The notes beneath the pieces were generated by a model. That model ran no database searches. It was not told the DNA's origin and saw nothing but the letters and a program-made list of their open reading frames with translations. Shown here one piece after another: positions 50,244 to 59,026 of a stretch of DNA of 64,000 nucleotides (position 1 is the stretch's first letter; every line of letters starts with the position of its first letter). This DNA comes from CAYPFY01 sp964410105. GTDB lineage: Bacteria; Bacteroidota; Ignavibacteria; UBA10030; SZUA-254. The DNA is taken from contig CAYPFY010000010.1 in the NCBI GenBank assembly GCA_964410105.1, positions 1 through 64,000 on the forward strand, in the 5' to 3' direction. A program made the position numbers and the translations under genes.

Positions 50244-50474
50244 ATGAGCAGAGCGTTCTTCAGAGAGAGCGACGGGCAGTGGCTCGAGGACGTTATTCCT
50301 ACATTGAGCGCGCTGGTCGTCTACCTTACACGAGAAAACAACGGCATAAGAGTCGTCGAAGAGAGGCGGACAATCGACACAGATGGCCGGGAGGTCTACC
50401 ATATGAGCAACGGCCTCTCCTACGTGAAGAATCCGCAGGGGAAATGGAGCATAGCGAAGGACGAACAATCGTGA
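50244..50474 (+). CDS. Hypothetical small soluble protein
   Basis: A 76-residue protein with no signal peptide. A compact beta-rich sequence (RVVEERRTIDTDGREVYHM) and a conserved-looking WSIAKDEQS tail are visible, but I recognise no family. GGGGAGGA precedes the ATG at the proper distance, which supports expression. It lies 60 bases after the small lipoprotein. Downstream, a run of CCGGGA-like elements fills the gap to the YCII gene. Confidence 0.5.
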   Translation: MSRAFFRESDGQWLEDVIPTLSALVVYLTRENNGIRVVEERRTIDTDGREVYHMSNGLSYVKNPQGKWSIAKDEQS

Positions 50475-50685
50475 CCGAACAGGTAGCCCTGGATACATCC
50501 GGGCAACACCGGGAATAGTCCGGGATCCGCCGGGATCCGGCTGCGGCGGCAACGGTTCAGGGGAAGGCAAGAGGAGCGGCGCGAATCTGCCAAAAAGAAC
50601 GACCTTCGGGAATGTCGATTCGACGATCCCTCGAACGACTATTTGATGAAACATCACATTCATCAACCAAAGAGGAGAGACAGTC

Positions 50686-51108
50686 ATGAGATTCATGGTG
50701 ATAGTACCGGCAAATGCGGATTCCGAGGCAGGCGTACTGCCTGACGCGAAGATTCTCGCAGAAATGGGAAAATTCAATGAAGAAATGGTGAAGGCGGGCG
50801 TCATGCTTGCGGGGGAAGGGCTGCAGGCGACGTCGAAGGGGTCCCGGCTCACGTTCTCCAAAGGGAAGGTGTCCGTCACCGACGGTCCGTTCGCCGAATC
50901 AAAGGAACTGATCGCCGGATTCTGGCTCATACAGACGAAATCAAAGCAGGAGGCGATTGATTGGATGAAACGTGCCCCCTTCGGCGACGGGACGCGTCTC
51001 GAAATCCGTCAGCTTTTCGAGACAGCCGACTTTGCGCCGAGCGATCCGACCGGCGAGATCAGGGCGCACGAAGATCGTCTGCGGAGCAAGATTGGTGCAA
51101 AGCATTAG
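50686..51108 (+). CDS. YCII-related (DGPF) domain protein
   Basis: A 140-residue protein of the YCII/DGPF family. The family signature VSVTDGPFAESKELIAGFW is present, with MRFMVIVPAN at the start. These proteins have a dimeric ferredoxin-like fold and are often linked to extracytoplasmic sigma factors, but none is found here. GAGGAGA lies before the ATG. The Asp-box propeller gene follows 132 bases later. Molecular function is not known for the family. Confidence 0.9.
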   Translation: MRFMVIVPANADSEAGVLPDAKILAEMGKFNEEMVKAGVMLAGEGLQATSKGSRLTFSKGKVSVTDGPFAESKELIAGFWLIQTKSKQEAIDWMKRAPFGDGTRLEIRQLFETADFAPSDPTGEIRAHEDRLRSKIGAKH

Positions 51109-51240
51109 TCTCCCTTGCCGGAGAGGCTTGGGGCAACTTTACGATCAAAAGACTATATTGGTGGGCGGCGCGAAAAAGCGCATGGGGAGGGCTTCGGTCG
51201 GAGCAAATCCGGTACAACGGACATTTAAAGGAGAACGGTG

Positions 51241-52431
51241 ATGAGTCGAGCACGAGTACTGGTCGGCACCCACAAGGGCGCATTCATTCTCACGTCAGAC
51301 GGCAAACGCGACCGCTGGACGGTGGAGGGCCCTCTGTTTGCCGGCTGGGAGATTTACCACGTCAAGGGATCCCCGGCGGATCCAAACCGCATCTACGCGT
51401 CGCAGACAAGCGGCTGGTTTGGACAAATCATCCAGCGCTCAAGCGATGGGGGAAAAACGTGGGAACAGCCCGGCACGAAACCTGGCGAGCCGACGACGAC
51501 CCCGGAAGGCATGCCCATGGGAGAAAGCAATAAATTCGTGTACGATGCCTCGCCCGGGACCGGCAAGCCGCTCGGGACTCACAAGTGGTATGACGGCACG
51601 GCTCACCCCTGGGAGTTCAAGCGGGTCTGGCATCTGGAACCCTCGCTGAGCGATCCCGACACGGTGTACGCCGGCGTTGAGGATGCGGCAATCTTTCGAA
51701 CGACCGACGGCGCCCAGTCCTGGCATGAGCTGCCCGGATTGCGGGGCCACGGATCGGGCAACTATTGGCAGCCCGGAGCGGGCGGGATGGGGCTGCACAC
51801 CATACTACTCGACAAGAAGAATAACGGCCGCATGTACGTTGCCATATCGGCCGCCGGCGCTTTCCGGACGGATGACGCCGGGAAGACCTGGCGACCGATC
51901 AACAAGGGGCTTCAGTCGCCGTACGTTCTTCCGGATCCCGATGCGGCGGTCGGGCATTGTGTGCACCGGATCGCGATGCACAGCGCCAAACCGAACGTCC
52001 TCTACATGCAGAAGCACTGGGATGTTCTCCGGAGCGACGACGCCGGAGACCAGTGGCATGAGGTCAGCGGTAACCTTCCGACCGATTTCGGTTTCGTGAT
52101 CGACGTTCACGCCCATGAACCGGAGACGATATATGTCGTTCCTATAAAAAGCGACTCGGAGCATTATCCGCCGGACGGAAAACTGCGCGTTTACCGCAGC
52201 CGCACCGGCGGAAACGAGTGGGAACCCCTTTCGAACGGCCTGCCGCAGAGCAACTGTTACGTGAACGTGCTGCGCGATGCGATGGCCGTTGACACTCTCG
52301 AACCCTGTGGGATTTACTTCGGGACGACCGGCGGACAGGTCTATTGCTCATCCGACTCCGGGAATCACTGGGCTCCGATTGTCAGGGATTTGCCTGCGGT
52401 GCTCTCGGTGGAGGTCCAGGCGATCCCATGA
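51241..52431 (+). CDS. Asp-box (BNR) beta-propeller, sialidase-like fold
   Basis: A 396-residue propeller with at least five Asp boxes, the S-x-D-x-G-x-x-W pattern: SSDGGKTW, TTDGAQSW, TDDAGKTW, SDDAGDQW and SSDSGNHW. No signal peptide is seen and the catalytic residues of true sialidases (Arg triad) are not evident, so it is more likely a binding or uncharacterised enzyme. The ATG at 51241 has AAAGGAGA upstream; a GTG just before it is less likely. It overlaps the MoaD-like gene as ATGA. Coupling of such a propeller to a MoaD/ThiS protein is a recurrent pairing, which points to a shared sulfur- or modification-related task. Confidence 0.8.
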   Translation: MSRARVLVGTHKGAFILTSDGKRDRWTVEGPLFAGWEIYHVKGSPADPNRIYASQTSGWFGQIIQRSSDGGKTWEQPGTKPGEPTTTPEGMPMGESNKFVYDASPGTGKPLGTHKWYDGTAHPWEFKRVWHLEPSLSDPDTVYAGVEDAAIFRTTDGAQSWHELPGLRGHGSGNYWQPGAGGMGLHTILLDKKNNGRMYVAISAAGAFRTDDAGKTWRPINKGLQSPYVLPDPDAAVGHCVHRIAMHSAKPNVLYMQKHWDVLRSDDAGDQWHEVSGNLPTDFGFVIDVHAHEPETIYVVPIKSDSEHYPPDGKLRVYRSRTGGNEWEPLSNGLPQSNCYVNVLRDAMAVDTLEPCGIYFGTTGGQVYCSSDSGNHWAPIVRDLPAVLSVEVQAIP

Positions 52432-52724
52432 TCCGGGTCGAGCTTCCGCACCATCTGAGGACGCTTGCGCATGTGGGGGCGGAAGTGCAGCTAGAGGTCA
52501 GTGGGCCGGTGACGGTCCATTCGATTCTCGATGCTCTCGAGGCGCGCTATCCGATGCTCCGTGGAACGATCCGGGACCACGGAACCCTGAAGAGGAGACC
52601 GTTCCTGAGATTCTTTGCCTGCGAGGAAGATTTTTCACTTGAAGGACCCGATACGCCTCTTCCGGAGAAGATCGCCTCGGGGTCCGAGCCGTTCCTTATC
52701 ATCGGGGCGATCGCGGGCGGATGA
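52428..52724 (+). CDS. MoaD/ThiS-family ubiquitin-like protein
   Basis: A 98-residue beta-grasp protein that ends in the diglycine AIAGG, the residue pair that is thiocarboxylated in MoaD and ThiS sulfur carriers. VHSILDALEARYPMLRGTI and LEGPDTPLPE fit the MoaD pattern. The ATG at 52428 overlaps the propeller gene's stop as ATGA; a frame upstream of it is a shadow of that gene. No MoaE, ThiG or E1-like enzyme is adjacent. It may carry sulfur for the partner propeller or another enzyme, which is inference. Confidence 0.85.
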   Translation: MIRVELPHHLRTLAHVGAEVQLEVSGPVTVHSILDALEARYPMLRGTIRDHGTLKRRPFLRFFACEEDFSLEGPDTPLPEKIASGSEPFLIIGAIAGG

Positions 52725-52725
52725 T

Positions 52726-52762
52726 GCCCTCCCGGGCGTGACATCGCTCATCAGCGGAGGGC
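52726..52762. terminator. Inverted repeat between convergent genes
   Basis: GCCCTCC (52726-52732) and GGAGGGC (52756-52762) flank a 23-base loop, two bases after the MoaD-like stop and before the convergent symporter stop at 52815. No T-run is seen on either strand. It could serve as a bidirectional, Rho-assisted end signal. Confidence 0.25.
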
Positions 52763-52814
52763 GCTCACAGGTCACTTACTTTCGGGATAGCGGGAACTCG
52801 GCAACATCCTGTGA

Positions 52815-54566
52815 TCACTCCGCCACCTTTTCCCATCCCACTTTCGACAGATGAGTATAGATGATGGTTGCCGCGGCGGCAGCTACTATGAAAAACAGTC
52901 CTGCCGACCGGTAATCGCCGAGAATCAGTTTGCCGATTCCGAAGAGCACGTCATACACCAGGACGACGCCCGCCACCCAGTCCACCGCGAGCTTTCCATA
53001 GCCTGAATCCTGCCTGACGTCCGGCACCTGACGAGCAACCGGTTTCCACCATCCCCCGGGATGTATGCGGCGGAAAAACGTGGTGAGCGTATCCATGGTG
53101 GACGGTTTCGTCATCATGGTGACGGCGAGCCACGCGACGGTCGTGACGCCGACGATGAAGAAGAGCGACTCGGGAAACTGGATGTCGGTGTAGAATTTGA
53201 CATAACCGTATGCGATGAAGGGCGCGATCATCGCGGAAATTTCCGACCAGGCATTGATTCTCCACCAGTACCAGCGGAGGATAAGGACGAGGCCGAGCCC
53301 CGCGCCCGCTTCTATGATGAAGGACCAGGCCCCCGAGATCGTATTCATCCCCAGGGTGACGAGCAGAGAGAGGACCATCATGAGTCCGGTTGCGATCCGT
53401 GAGGCTGCAACGTAGTGCTTCTCCGTCGCGTTCTTCCTCCAGAAGCGCCGGTAAAAATCGTTCATGATATAGGAGGTCCCCCAGTTGAGCTGGGATGAGA
53501 CGGTCGACATATACGCGGCGAAGAAAGAGGCGACGAGGAGGCCCTTCAATCCGGCGGGGAGGTAATCCCGCATGGCGAGCACATACCCGAGCCTTTTTTC
53601 ATCGGGGCCGAGCTGAGGATAGAGGATGAGCGAGGCGAGGCCGACGACGATCCATGGCCAGGGTCTCACGCAGTAGTGAGCGATGGTGAACCAGAGAGTG
53701 GCGAAGACGGAATGCTTCTCATCCTTCGCCGACATGATGCGCTGGGCGACATATCCGCCGCCGCCCGGTTCGGCGCCCGGATACCACGCGGCCCACCACT
53801 GGATCCCGATGAAGGCGAAAAAGGCCGGGATGCTGAGGGCAAGGGCTGTGGCGGCTCCCCCGGTCGAGTTGCCGAGGAGAGGCGTGAACGAGAGGGACGA
53901 CGAGGGAAGCTTCTCTATGAGTCCGGACATTCCGCCGATCTGCGGCAGGCCGAGGACGACGAAGGCGAGAACGATGCAGCCGAACATGGCGAGCGCGAAC
54001 TGGAAGGCGTCCGTCACGGCGACTCCCCACAATCCGGAAATTGCCGAGTACCCGGCCGTGATGATCATCGAAAGGGCAACATAGATCATCACCTGGTCGT
54101 GGGGTATTCCGAACATCCCTTCCAGGATGGAAGCCATGGCCAGGTTCACCCAGCCGAGGATGACCGCATTGATGAAGACGCCGAGGTAAAGCGCGCGGAA
54201 ACCTCTCAGGAATGCCGCCGGCTTGCCGGAGTAGCGGAGCTCGGCGAACTCAACGTCCGTCATGATGCCTGCCCGCCGCCAGAGGCGTGCAAAGAAAAAC
54301 ACGGTGAGCATGCCGCCGAAGACAAAATTCCACCAGAGCCAGTTACCGGCGATGCCGTTCTTTGCGACCAGTTCCGTCACCGCCAGGGGCGTATCGGCGG
54401 CAAACGTCGTCGCCACCATCGACGTCCCGGCCAGCCACCAGGGCAGATTTCGGCCCGAAAGAAAAAACTCCTGCATGCTCGACCCCGCGCGTTTCGCATA
54501 CATAACCCCCACACAGAGGGAGAGGATGAAATAGAGGAGGACGATGACCCAATCGAGGAGATGCAT
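52815..54566 (-). CDS. Sodium/solute symporter (SSS family), 583 residues
   Basis: An SSS-type transporter with about 13-14 membrane spans and the LeuT-like core. Start MHLLDWVIVLLYFILSLC and FFLSGRNLPWWLAGTSMVAT are typical, as is FFAAYMSTVSSQLNWGTSY in the sodium-site region. The long hydrophilic tail near residues 500-540 (IHPGGWWKPVARQVPDVRQD) is unusual in position. Its start is one base after the stop of the second symporter gene, so they form an operon. Substrate cannot be told; glucose-, amino acid- and nucleoside-type members exist. Confidence 0.9.
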   Translation of the reverse strand: MHLLDWVIVLLYFILSLCVGVMYAKRAGSSMQEFFLSGRNLPWWLAGTSMVATTFAADTPLAVTELVAKNGIAGNWLWWNFVFGGMLTVFFFARLWRRAGIMTDVEFAELRYSGKPAAFLRGFRALYLGVFINAVILGWVNLAMASILEGMFGIPHDQVMIYVALSMIITAGYSAISGLWGVAVTDAFQFALAMFGCIVLAFVVLGLPQIGGMSGLIEKLPSSSLSFTPLLGNSTGGAATALALSIPAFFAFIGIQWWAAWYPGAEPGGGGYVAQRIMSAKDEKHSVFATLWFTIAHYCVRPWPWIVVGLASLILYPQLGPDEKRLGYVLAMRDYLPAGLKGLLVASFFAAYMSTVSSQLNWGTSYIMNDFYRRFWRKNATEKHYVAASRIATGLMMVLSLLVTLGMNTISGAWSFIIEAGAGLGLVLILRWYWWRINAWSEISAMIAPFIAYGYVKFYTDIQFPESLFFIVGVTTVAWLAVTMMTKPSTMDTLTTFFRRIHPGGWWKPVARQVPDVRQDSGYGKLAVDWVAGVVLVYDVLFGIGKLILGDYRSAGLFFIVAAAAATIIYTHLSKVGWEKVAE

Positions 54567-54567
54567 A

Positions 54568-56061
54568 TTAGCTCCGTGATATGGTGTTTTCTGCTTGTTG
54601 GGGGCGGGGAGTCAGGGACGCGCTCAGATTTCCGGCCGCCAGAGTGGCCGCGCACCCGATGAGCGTATGCCAGGTGAACGCCACATGTGTCCATGAGATC
54701 ACGGAGATCATCGTGGCGAGTCCGGCAAGCAGGCCGACGACCGCGTCCCGTTCCGTGACCTTCGCGGATGCCATCCCGAGCAGAAACGTCCCCAGGAGCC
54801 CGCCGTAGGTGAAGGAGGCGATCTGCAGGCCGAGTTCCACCACCGGATTGGTCGTGTCGGCAAAAAGCATTGCGCCGCCGGTGAGAATGATTCCCCACAC
54901 CAGCGTGAAGAGGCGTGACAGGCGTAGCTCCCTTCCGGGATTGGTCTCGCCGGTCTGGCTCGCCCTGAACAGATCGAGGTATGTTGAGGAAGCCAGCGAG
55001 CTTATTGAGGACGAGAGGCTTCCCATGGCCGAGGCGAGCACGCCGGAGATCAGCAATCCGGCGAGCCCGGTCGGCAGATTCTCAACGATGAATTTCGGGA
55101 AAATCTCGTCAGACGAATGCAGTCCGAGCTGCTGGAAAGGAACGCCCCGATAGAAGGCAAAGAGGCAGACCCCCAGCAGCAGGAAGAATGCAAACTGGAC
55201 CACGATGAACGCGGCGTCGAGCATGAGGGCTCGCTGGCTGTCCCGCGCGCTCTTGCATCCGAGGAGGCGCTGGACGAGCAGTTGGTCGGTGCCGTGCGAA
55301 GCCATCGTCAGAAAGGTGCCACCGAGGAGGCCCCCCAGGAGGGTATAAGGGGAACTGAAGAATTCAGAAAAACTGCTCCCCCAGTGGAGGTTAAAAATCT
55401 CGAACTTATTAACCCCTGAGGCCCCGGAGAAAAGGATGACGTCGCTCCAGCCCCCGGGGAGCCGGCCGATGATGAGGACGAGCGAGGCGACTGCGCCGCT
55501 CAGGTAAATGAAGAGCTGGACGACGTCCATCGCAACCACCGCCTTGAGTCCTCCGAGGTAGGTATAGATGAGCGTGCAGCCCCCGATAACCAGGATGCTT
55601 ACGGGGTAACTCATTCCGGTGATGAGATGGACGGGTATCGCCGTCGCAAACAGCCGCACGCCCGAGGCCAGAACGCGGGTCGTGATGAAAATGGTCGAAC
55701 TTAGTTTGCGGAGTTTCAATCCGAAGCGTTTGCCAAGGAAATCATAGGCGGTTTCGATCTCGCCCCTGTAGTAGGCCGGAATGAAGAGAGCGCTGACGAT
55801 GATCCGCCCGATGAAATAGCCGATGGCGACCTGGAGAAAGTGCATCTCGCTCTTATAGGCAAGGCCCGGAATGCTGATGAAGGTGAGCGTGCTCGTTTCG
55901 CTCGCCACGATGGAAAAGCCGACGGACCACCAGGACATGCTTTTCCCGCCGAGGAAATAGTCTATCGTTGTTTTCTGCTTCCGGGAGATGATGGCGCCGG
56001 CGAGGGTGACGCCGAGGAGATAGAGGATGACGATGAGGTAGTCGGGGGCGCCGAACCCCAT
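54568..56061 (-). CDS. Sodium/solute symporter (SSS family), 497 residues
   Basis: A second SSS symporter, from a different subfamily than the downstream one. YLIVILYLLGVTLAGAIIS begins span 1, and DYFLGGKSMSWWSVGFSIVA with ASETSTLTFISIPG marks the sodium-site region of SGLT-like members. YTYLGGLKAVVAMDVVQLF and SSISSLASSTYLDLFR are further signature segments. About 13 spans are expected. The order STAS gene, this gene, second symporter is on one strand with short gaps, suggesting joint expression. Substrate unknown, a sugar is possible. Confidence 0.9.
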   Translation of the reverse strand: MGFGAPDYLIVILYLLGVTLAGAIISRKQKTTIDYFLGGKSMSWWSVGFSIVASETSTLTFISIPGLAYKSEMHFLQVAIGYFIGRIIVSALFIPAYYRGEIETAYDFLGKRFGLKLRKLSSTIFITTRVLASGVRLFATAIPVHLITGMSYPVSILVIGGCTLIYTYLGGLKAVVAMDVVQLFIYLSGAVASLVLIIGRLPGGWSDVILFSGASGVNKFEIFNLHWGSSFSEFFSSPYTLLGGLLGGTFLTMASHGTDQLLVQRLLGCKSARDSQRALMLDAAFIVVQFAFFLLLGVCLFAFYRGVPFQQLGLHSSDEIFPKFIVENLPTGLAGLLISGVLASAMGSLSSSISSLASSTYLDLFRASQTGETNPGRELRLSRLFTLVWGIILTGGAMLFADTTNPVVELGLQIASFTYGGLLGTFLLGMASAKVTERDAVVGLLAGLATMISVISWTHVAFTWHTLIGCAATLAAGNLSASLTPRPQQAENTISRS

Positions 56062-56100
56062 TACGATCTCACCGACTCTGATCGCAACGGGATGGGGAGG

Positions 56101-56436
56101 TCACGCGTTCCGAGCGTCTTCAACCTTATCGTTGATCGTGAAAATGCGGTCGAGCTGCGAGATTTTCATGAGATCGAGGACTTTCTTGTTGACACGGACA
56201 AGCGAGACCGAGCCGCCATGCTCACGCATGGCCCGGTCGGCGATGAGGAGGGCGCTCAGGCCGCTGCTGTCGCAGAACTGAACCTCGGTCATATCAATGA
56301 TCAGCTTGCTGCAGACCTTCGGCTTGCACAGCACGAGGAATTCCGCCTTGAGCTCAGGGCTGATTGTCGCATCGAGCTTGCGCCCGCGCAATCTGAGGAC
56401 CGTCGACTTTCCGTTTTTCTTCACCTCATATTTCAT
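56101..56436 (-). CDS. STAS-domain anti-sigma-factor antagonist
   Basis: A 111-residue STAS protein of the SpoIIAA/RsbV type. The phosphorylatable serine is in the loop VQFCDSSGLSALLIAD. KLIIDMTEV is the preceding strand. These proteins bind an anti-sigma kinase in their unphosphorylated form. No kinase or phosphatase gene is adjacent. It sits 39 bases upstream of the first symporter and 21 bases after the GT9-like gene, so it may be co-transcribed with both. Length is usual. Confidence 0.9.
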   Translation of the reverse strand: MKYEVKKNGKSTVLRLRGRKLDATISPELKAEFLVLCKPKVCSKLIIDMTEVQFCDSSGLSALLIADRAMREHGGSVSLVRVNKKVLDLMKISQLDRIFTINDKVEDARNA

Positions 56437-56457
56437 AAAATCTCCCGCCGGCCTTTC

Positions 56458-56997
56458 TCAGAACATCGAAAGACATGTTGCCAGCTGTCTGTAGAGAATC
56501 TGCGGCGTCTGGTGCTTGTCGAACTTCAGCTGCACGTTGAAAAAAGCATCGGCGGTATCATGCGCGAACCCGACGCGCACATAGGCGCGCGACGCTCTGC
56601 AAATATACGCAGTATGCAGGACGAAGTCAAGATTGACATCGATCGCAACATCATAGTGGCGGTGGAGAACGCGCTTCAGGAAATTCTTTTTCGGGAGCGA
56701 GAACCTGCTGATATCCGACGGATCGATGCGGATGACCTCGCAGTTGGGAAAGTCGGCAAGCGAGGTCGACCGGGTGCTCGTGTGTATGATAGTCAGCTGC
56801 AGATCCTCCCTCTTGGCGCGTATAGGTCTCAGCGCATCGCTCGCCATGACGGCATCCTCATAGCGCGTGGGGAGCGTGATGAGGACATGGCGGGCGCTGC
56901 GGAAGAAATCGGTCATCAGCTGGACGTCGCCGCCGCTTGTCCTGAACTGGAATTTCGCGAGCTGGAGCCCCATGTAGGCGAGGGCCGATTCAATCAC
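56458..56997 (-). CDS. Hypothetical protein with GT-B/heptosyltransferase-like N-terminal fold
   Basis: A 179-residue protein. RHVLITLPTRYEDAVMASDALRP has the shape of the first Rossmann motif of family 9 glycosyltransferases, and YDVAIDVNLDFVLHTAYIC with AYVRVGF resembles their second motif (DLVIDL, then R-G-F). The second Rossmann half that binds the nucleotide sugar is absent: family members are about 340 residues. It may be a truncated or non-catalytic relative, as small proteins of this kind occur in FCB genomes. ligA is five bases upstream and the STAS gene 21 bases downstream. Confidence 0.45.
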   Translation of the reverse strand: MIESALAYMGLQLAKFQFRTSGGDVQLMTDFFRSARHVLITLPTRYEDAVMASDALRPIRAKREDLQLTIIHTSTRSTSLADFPNCEVIRIDPSDISRFSLPKKNFLKRVLHRHYDVAIDVNLDFVLHTAYICRASRAYVRVGFAHDTADAFFNVQLKFDKHQTPQILYRQLATCLSMF

Positions 56998-57001
56998 CGG
57001 A

Positions 57002-59026
57002 TTATTTCCTCCTCCCGTTCACGGCGTCGAGCAATTTGGCCTCGTCCCAGAGCTCGATCCCGAGTTTTTTAGCCCTTTCGAGCTTTGAGCCGGCATCCTC
57101 CCCGACGATGAGGATGCTCACCGATTTTGAGATGCTCCCGGCGACCCTTCCCCCCCGCTCCTCGATGAGGGTCTTTGCCTCCTCGCGCGTCAGCGAGGGG
57201 AGAGTACCGGTCAGAACGAACGTTTTACCGCTTAACGGTCCCCCCTTCTTGGTGCGAACTGCTTTCAGCTGCAGGCCGGCTTTTCGCAGGCGTTCGATCA
57301 TGCCCCTGTTACGGGCGTCGCCGAAGAAGCGCACGATGCTGTCTGCGATGCGGGGGCCTATCTCGTGAACAGACTCCAGCTCGGGGGCGGAAGCGCCCGT
57401 GAGATCGTCGATCGTGGGAAAATTCTCGGCAAGGATCGGGGCAATTCCAGATCCGACATGGCGGATCCCGAGAGCGTAGAGAACCCTGTGGTAGGGCTGA
57501 CGCGTGCTTTTTTCAATGCCGTCGAGAAGATTTTGAGTGGATTTCTCTCCCCGCCGCTCTAGAGCGACGAGCTTATCCCGTCGTGATGAAAGAGTGTAGA
57601 GATCAGCCACATTCGAAACGAAGCGGTTGAGGACAAGCTGATCGACGACCGCTTCACCCAATCCTTCTATGTCCATCGCGCCCCGGGAAGCCCAGTGTTC
57701 GATTCTGCCGCGGACCTGCAGGGGGCACTCGAAATTCTCGCAATAATAATTAACCTCGCCTTCAGGCTGGACCAGGCTGGTGCCGCACTCGGGGCATTTT
57801 TTCGGGAACCTGAACTTTTTCGTCTTTTTCGGCCTTCCCGCCTTCACCACCGCGCTCACCTTAGGGATGACGTCTCCTCCCCTCTCGACAACCACCAGAT
57901 CCCCTGCCCTTATATCCAGCTCTCTGATGTAATCCTCGTTGTAGAGCGAGGCCCGGCTCACCGTCGTCCCGCCGATGAAGACCGGATCAAGGTCGGCCAC
58001 GGGAGTGATGGTCCCGAGCCGCCCGACCTGCACGCGTATCTCCCTGAGACGGGTCTCCGCCTTGCGCGATTCGAACTTGCAGGCAATCGCCCATCGGGGG
58101 CTTTTTGCTATCTGGCCGAGCCTCTCCTGCTGCGCCGCGAGGTCTACTTTCACCACCACCCCGTCGATATCGAATGGGAGCGATTCTCTCTTTTTCTCCC
58201 AATCCTTCCAGTGCGCGAGGACTTCGTCTATAGTCCCGCACCGCCGCGCGTGCGCATCGACCGGGACACCCATGGCCCGCAGCGCCTTCAGGTTCTCAAA
58301 ATGGCTTTTCATTTCCTTCCGGTCGGAGCGAAGGGCGTATCCGTAGAACCGGAGAGGGCGGGAGGCGACGATCTTCGGATCCTGGAGCTTGAGCGTCCCC
58401 GCGGCGGAGTTGCGCGGGTTGATAAAGGTTTTTTCCCCCGCCTGCTCCCGTTCCTCATTCATCTTCCTGAAATCCTCACGGTTCATGATGACCTCGCCGC
58501 GCACCTCGCAATTCTTCAGCGCCTCGTCCCGTGTATTCAGCCTGAGGGGGATGGAACGGATGGTCTTCACATTCGGGGTGATGTCGTCCCCCCGGGTCCC
58601 GTCCCCGCGGGTCGCCCCCCGCGCAAGGACGCCGTCCCGGTAAATCAGGCTGAGCGACACCCCGTCAAACTTCAGCTCGCACACATAGGCAAGCTTTTCG
58701 CCCGGCGTGAGGAGCGACCTCACCCGGCGATCGAAATCCCGGATATCCTCTTCCGAATAGGTGTTTGCGAGGCTCAGCATCGGGATCTCATGAGTGACGG
58801 TGGGAAAAATCTTTGTCGGCTCACCTCCAACCCGCTGCGTGGGCGAGTCGGGCGTCGCCAGGCGGGGGTAGAGTGCTTCAAGGGACGTAAGTTCCCGCAT
58901 CAGCGCATCGTACCGCTCGTCCGAGATCTCCGGCTGGGAAAGGGCATAGTATTGGTAATCATGGTGGCGAATCTCCCGGCGGAGGGCCTCGATGCGCCTG
59001 CCGGCGCTCTGTTCAGTGCCCGGCAT
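57002..59026 (-). CDS. ligA: NAD-dependent DNA ligase
   Basis: A 674-residue NAD-dependent ligase for replication and repair. The N-terminal Ia domain is followed by the adenylation lysine Lys119 in CELKFDGVSLSL. GVVVKVDL, the OB part and the four-cysteine zinc finger (CPECGTSL, then YYCENFECPLQ) follow, then helix-hairpin-helix repeats (ALGIRHVGSGIAPILAE) and a C-terminal BRCT domain (GKTFVLTGTLPSLTREEA). All standard parts are present. It overlaps the rodZ-like gene stop by 14 bases and the GT9-like gene starts five bases after its stop. Confidence 0.97.
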   Translation of the reverse strand: MPGTEQSAGRRIEALRREIRHHDYQYYALSQPEISDERYDALMRELTSLEALYPRLATPDSPTQRVGGEPTKIFPTVTHEIPMLSLANTYSEEDIRDFDRRVRSLLTPGEKLAYVCELKFDGVSLSLIYRDGVLARGATRGDGTRGDDITPNVKTIRSIPLRLNTRDEALKNCEVRGEVIMNREDFRKMNEEREQAGEKTFINPRNSAAGTLKLQDPKIVASRPLRFYGYALRSDRKEMKSHFENLKALRAMGVPVDAHARRCGTIDEVLAHWKDWEKKRESLPFDIDGVVVKVDLAAQQERLGQIAKSPRWAIACKFESRKAETRLREIRVQVGRLGTITPVADLDPVFIGGTTVSRASLYNEDYIRELDIRAGDLVVVERGGDVIPKVSAVVKAGRPKKTKKFRFPKKCPECGTSLVQPEGEVNYYCENFECPLQVRGRIEHWASRGAMDIEGLGEAVVDQLVLNRFVSNVADLYTLSSRRDKLVALERRGEKSTQNLLDGIEKSTRQPYHRVLYALGIRHVGSGIAPILAENFPTIDDLTGASAPELESVHEIGPRIADSIVRFFGDARNRGMIERLRKAGLQLKAVRTKKGGPLSGKTFVLTGTLPSLTREEAKTLIEERGGRVAGSISKSVSILIVGEDAGSKLERAKKLGIELWDEAKLLDAVNGRRK

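Noticed and set aside
50175..50930. A 251-codon minus-strand frame
   Set aside because: It is opposite the small soluble protein and the YCII gene, which has a clear signature.
55840..57072. A 410-codon plus-strand frame
   Set aside because: It is opposite the symporter, STAS and GT9-like genes, has shadow-type composition rich in Arg, Asp and Glu, and no ribosome-binding site.
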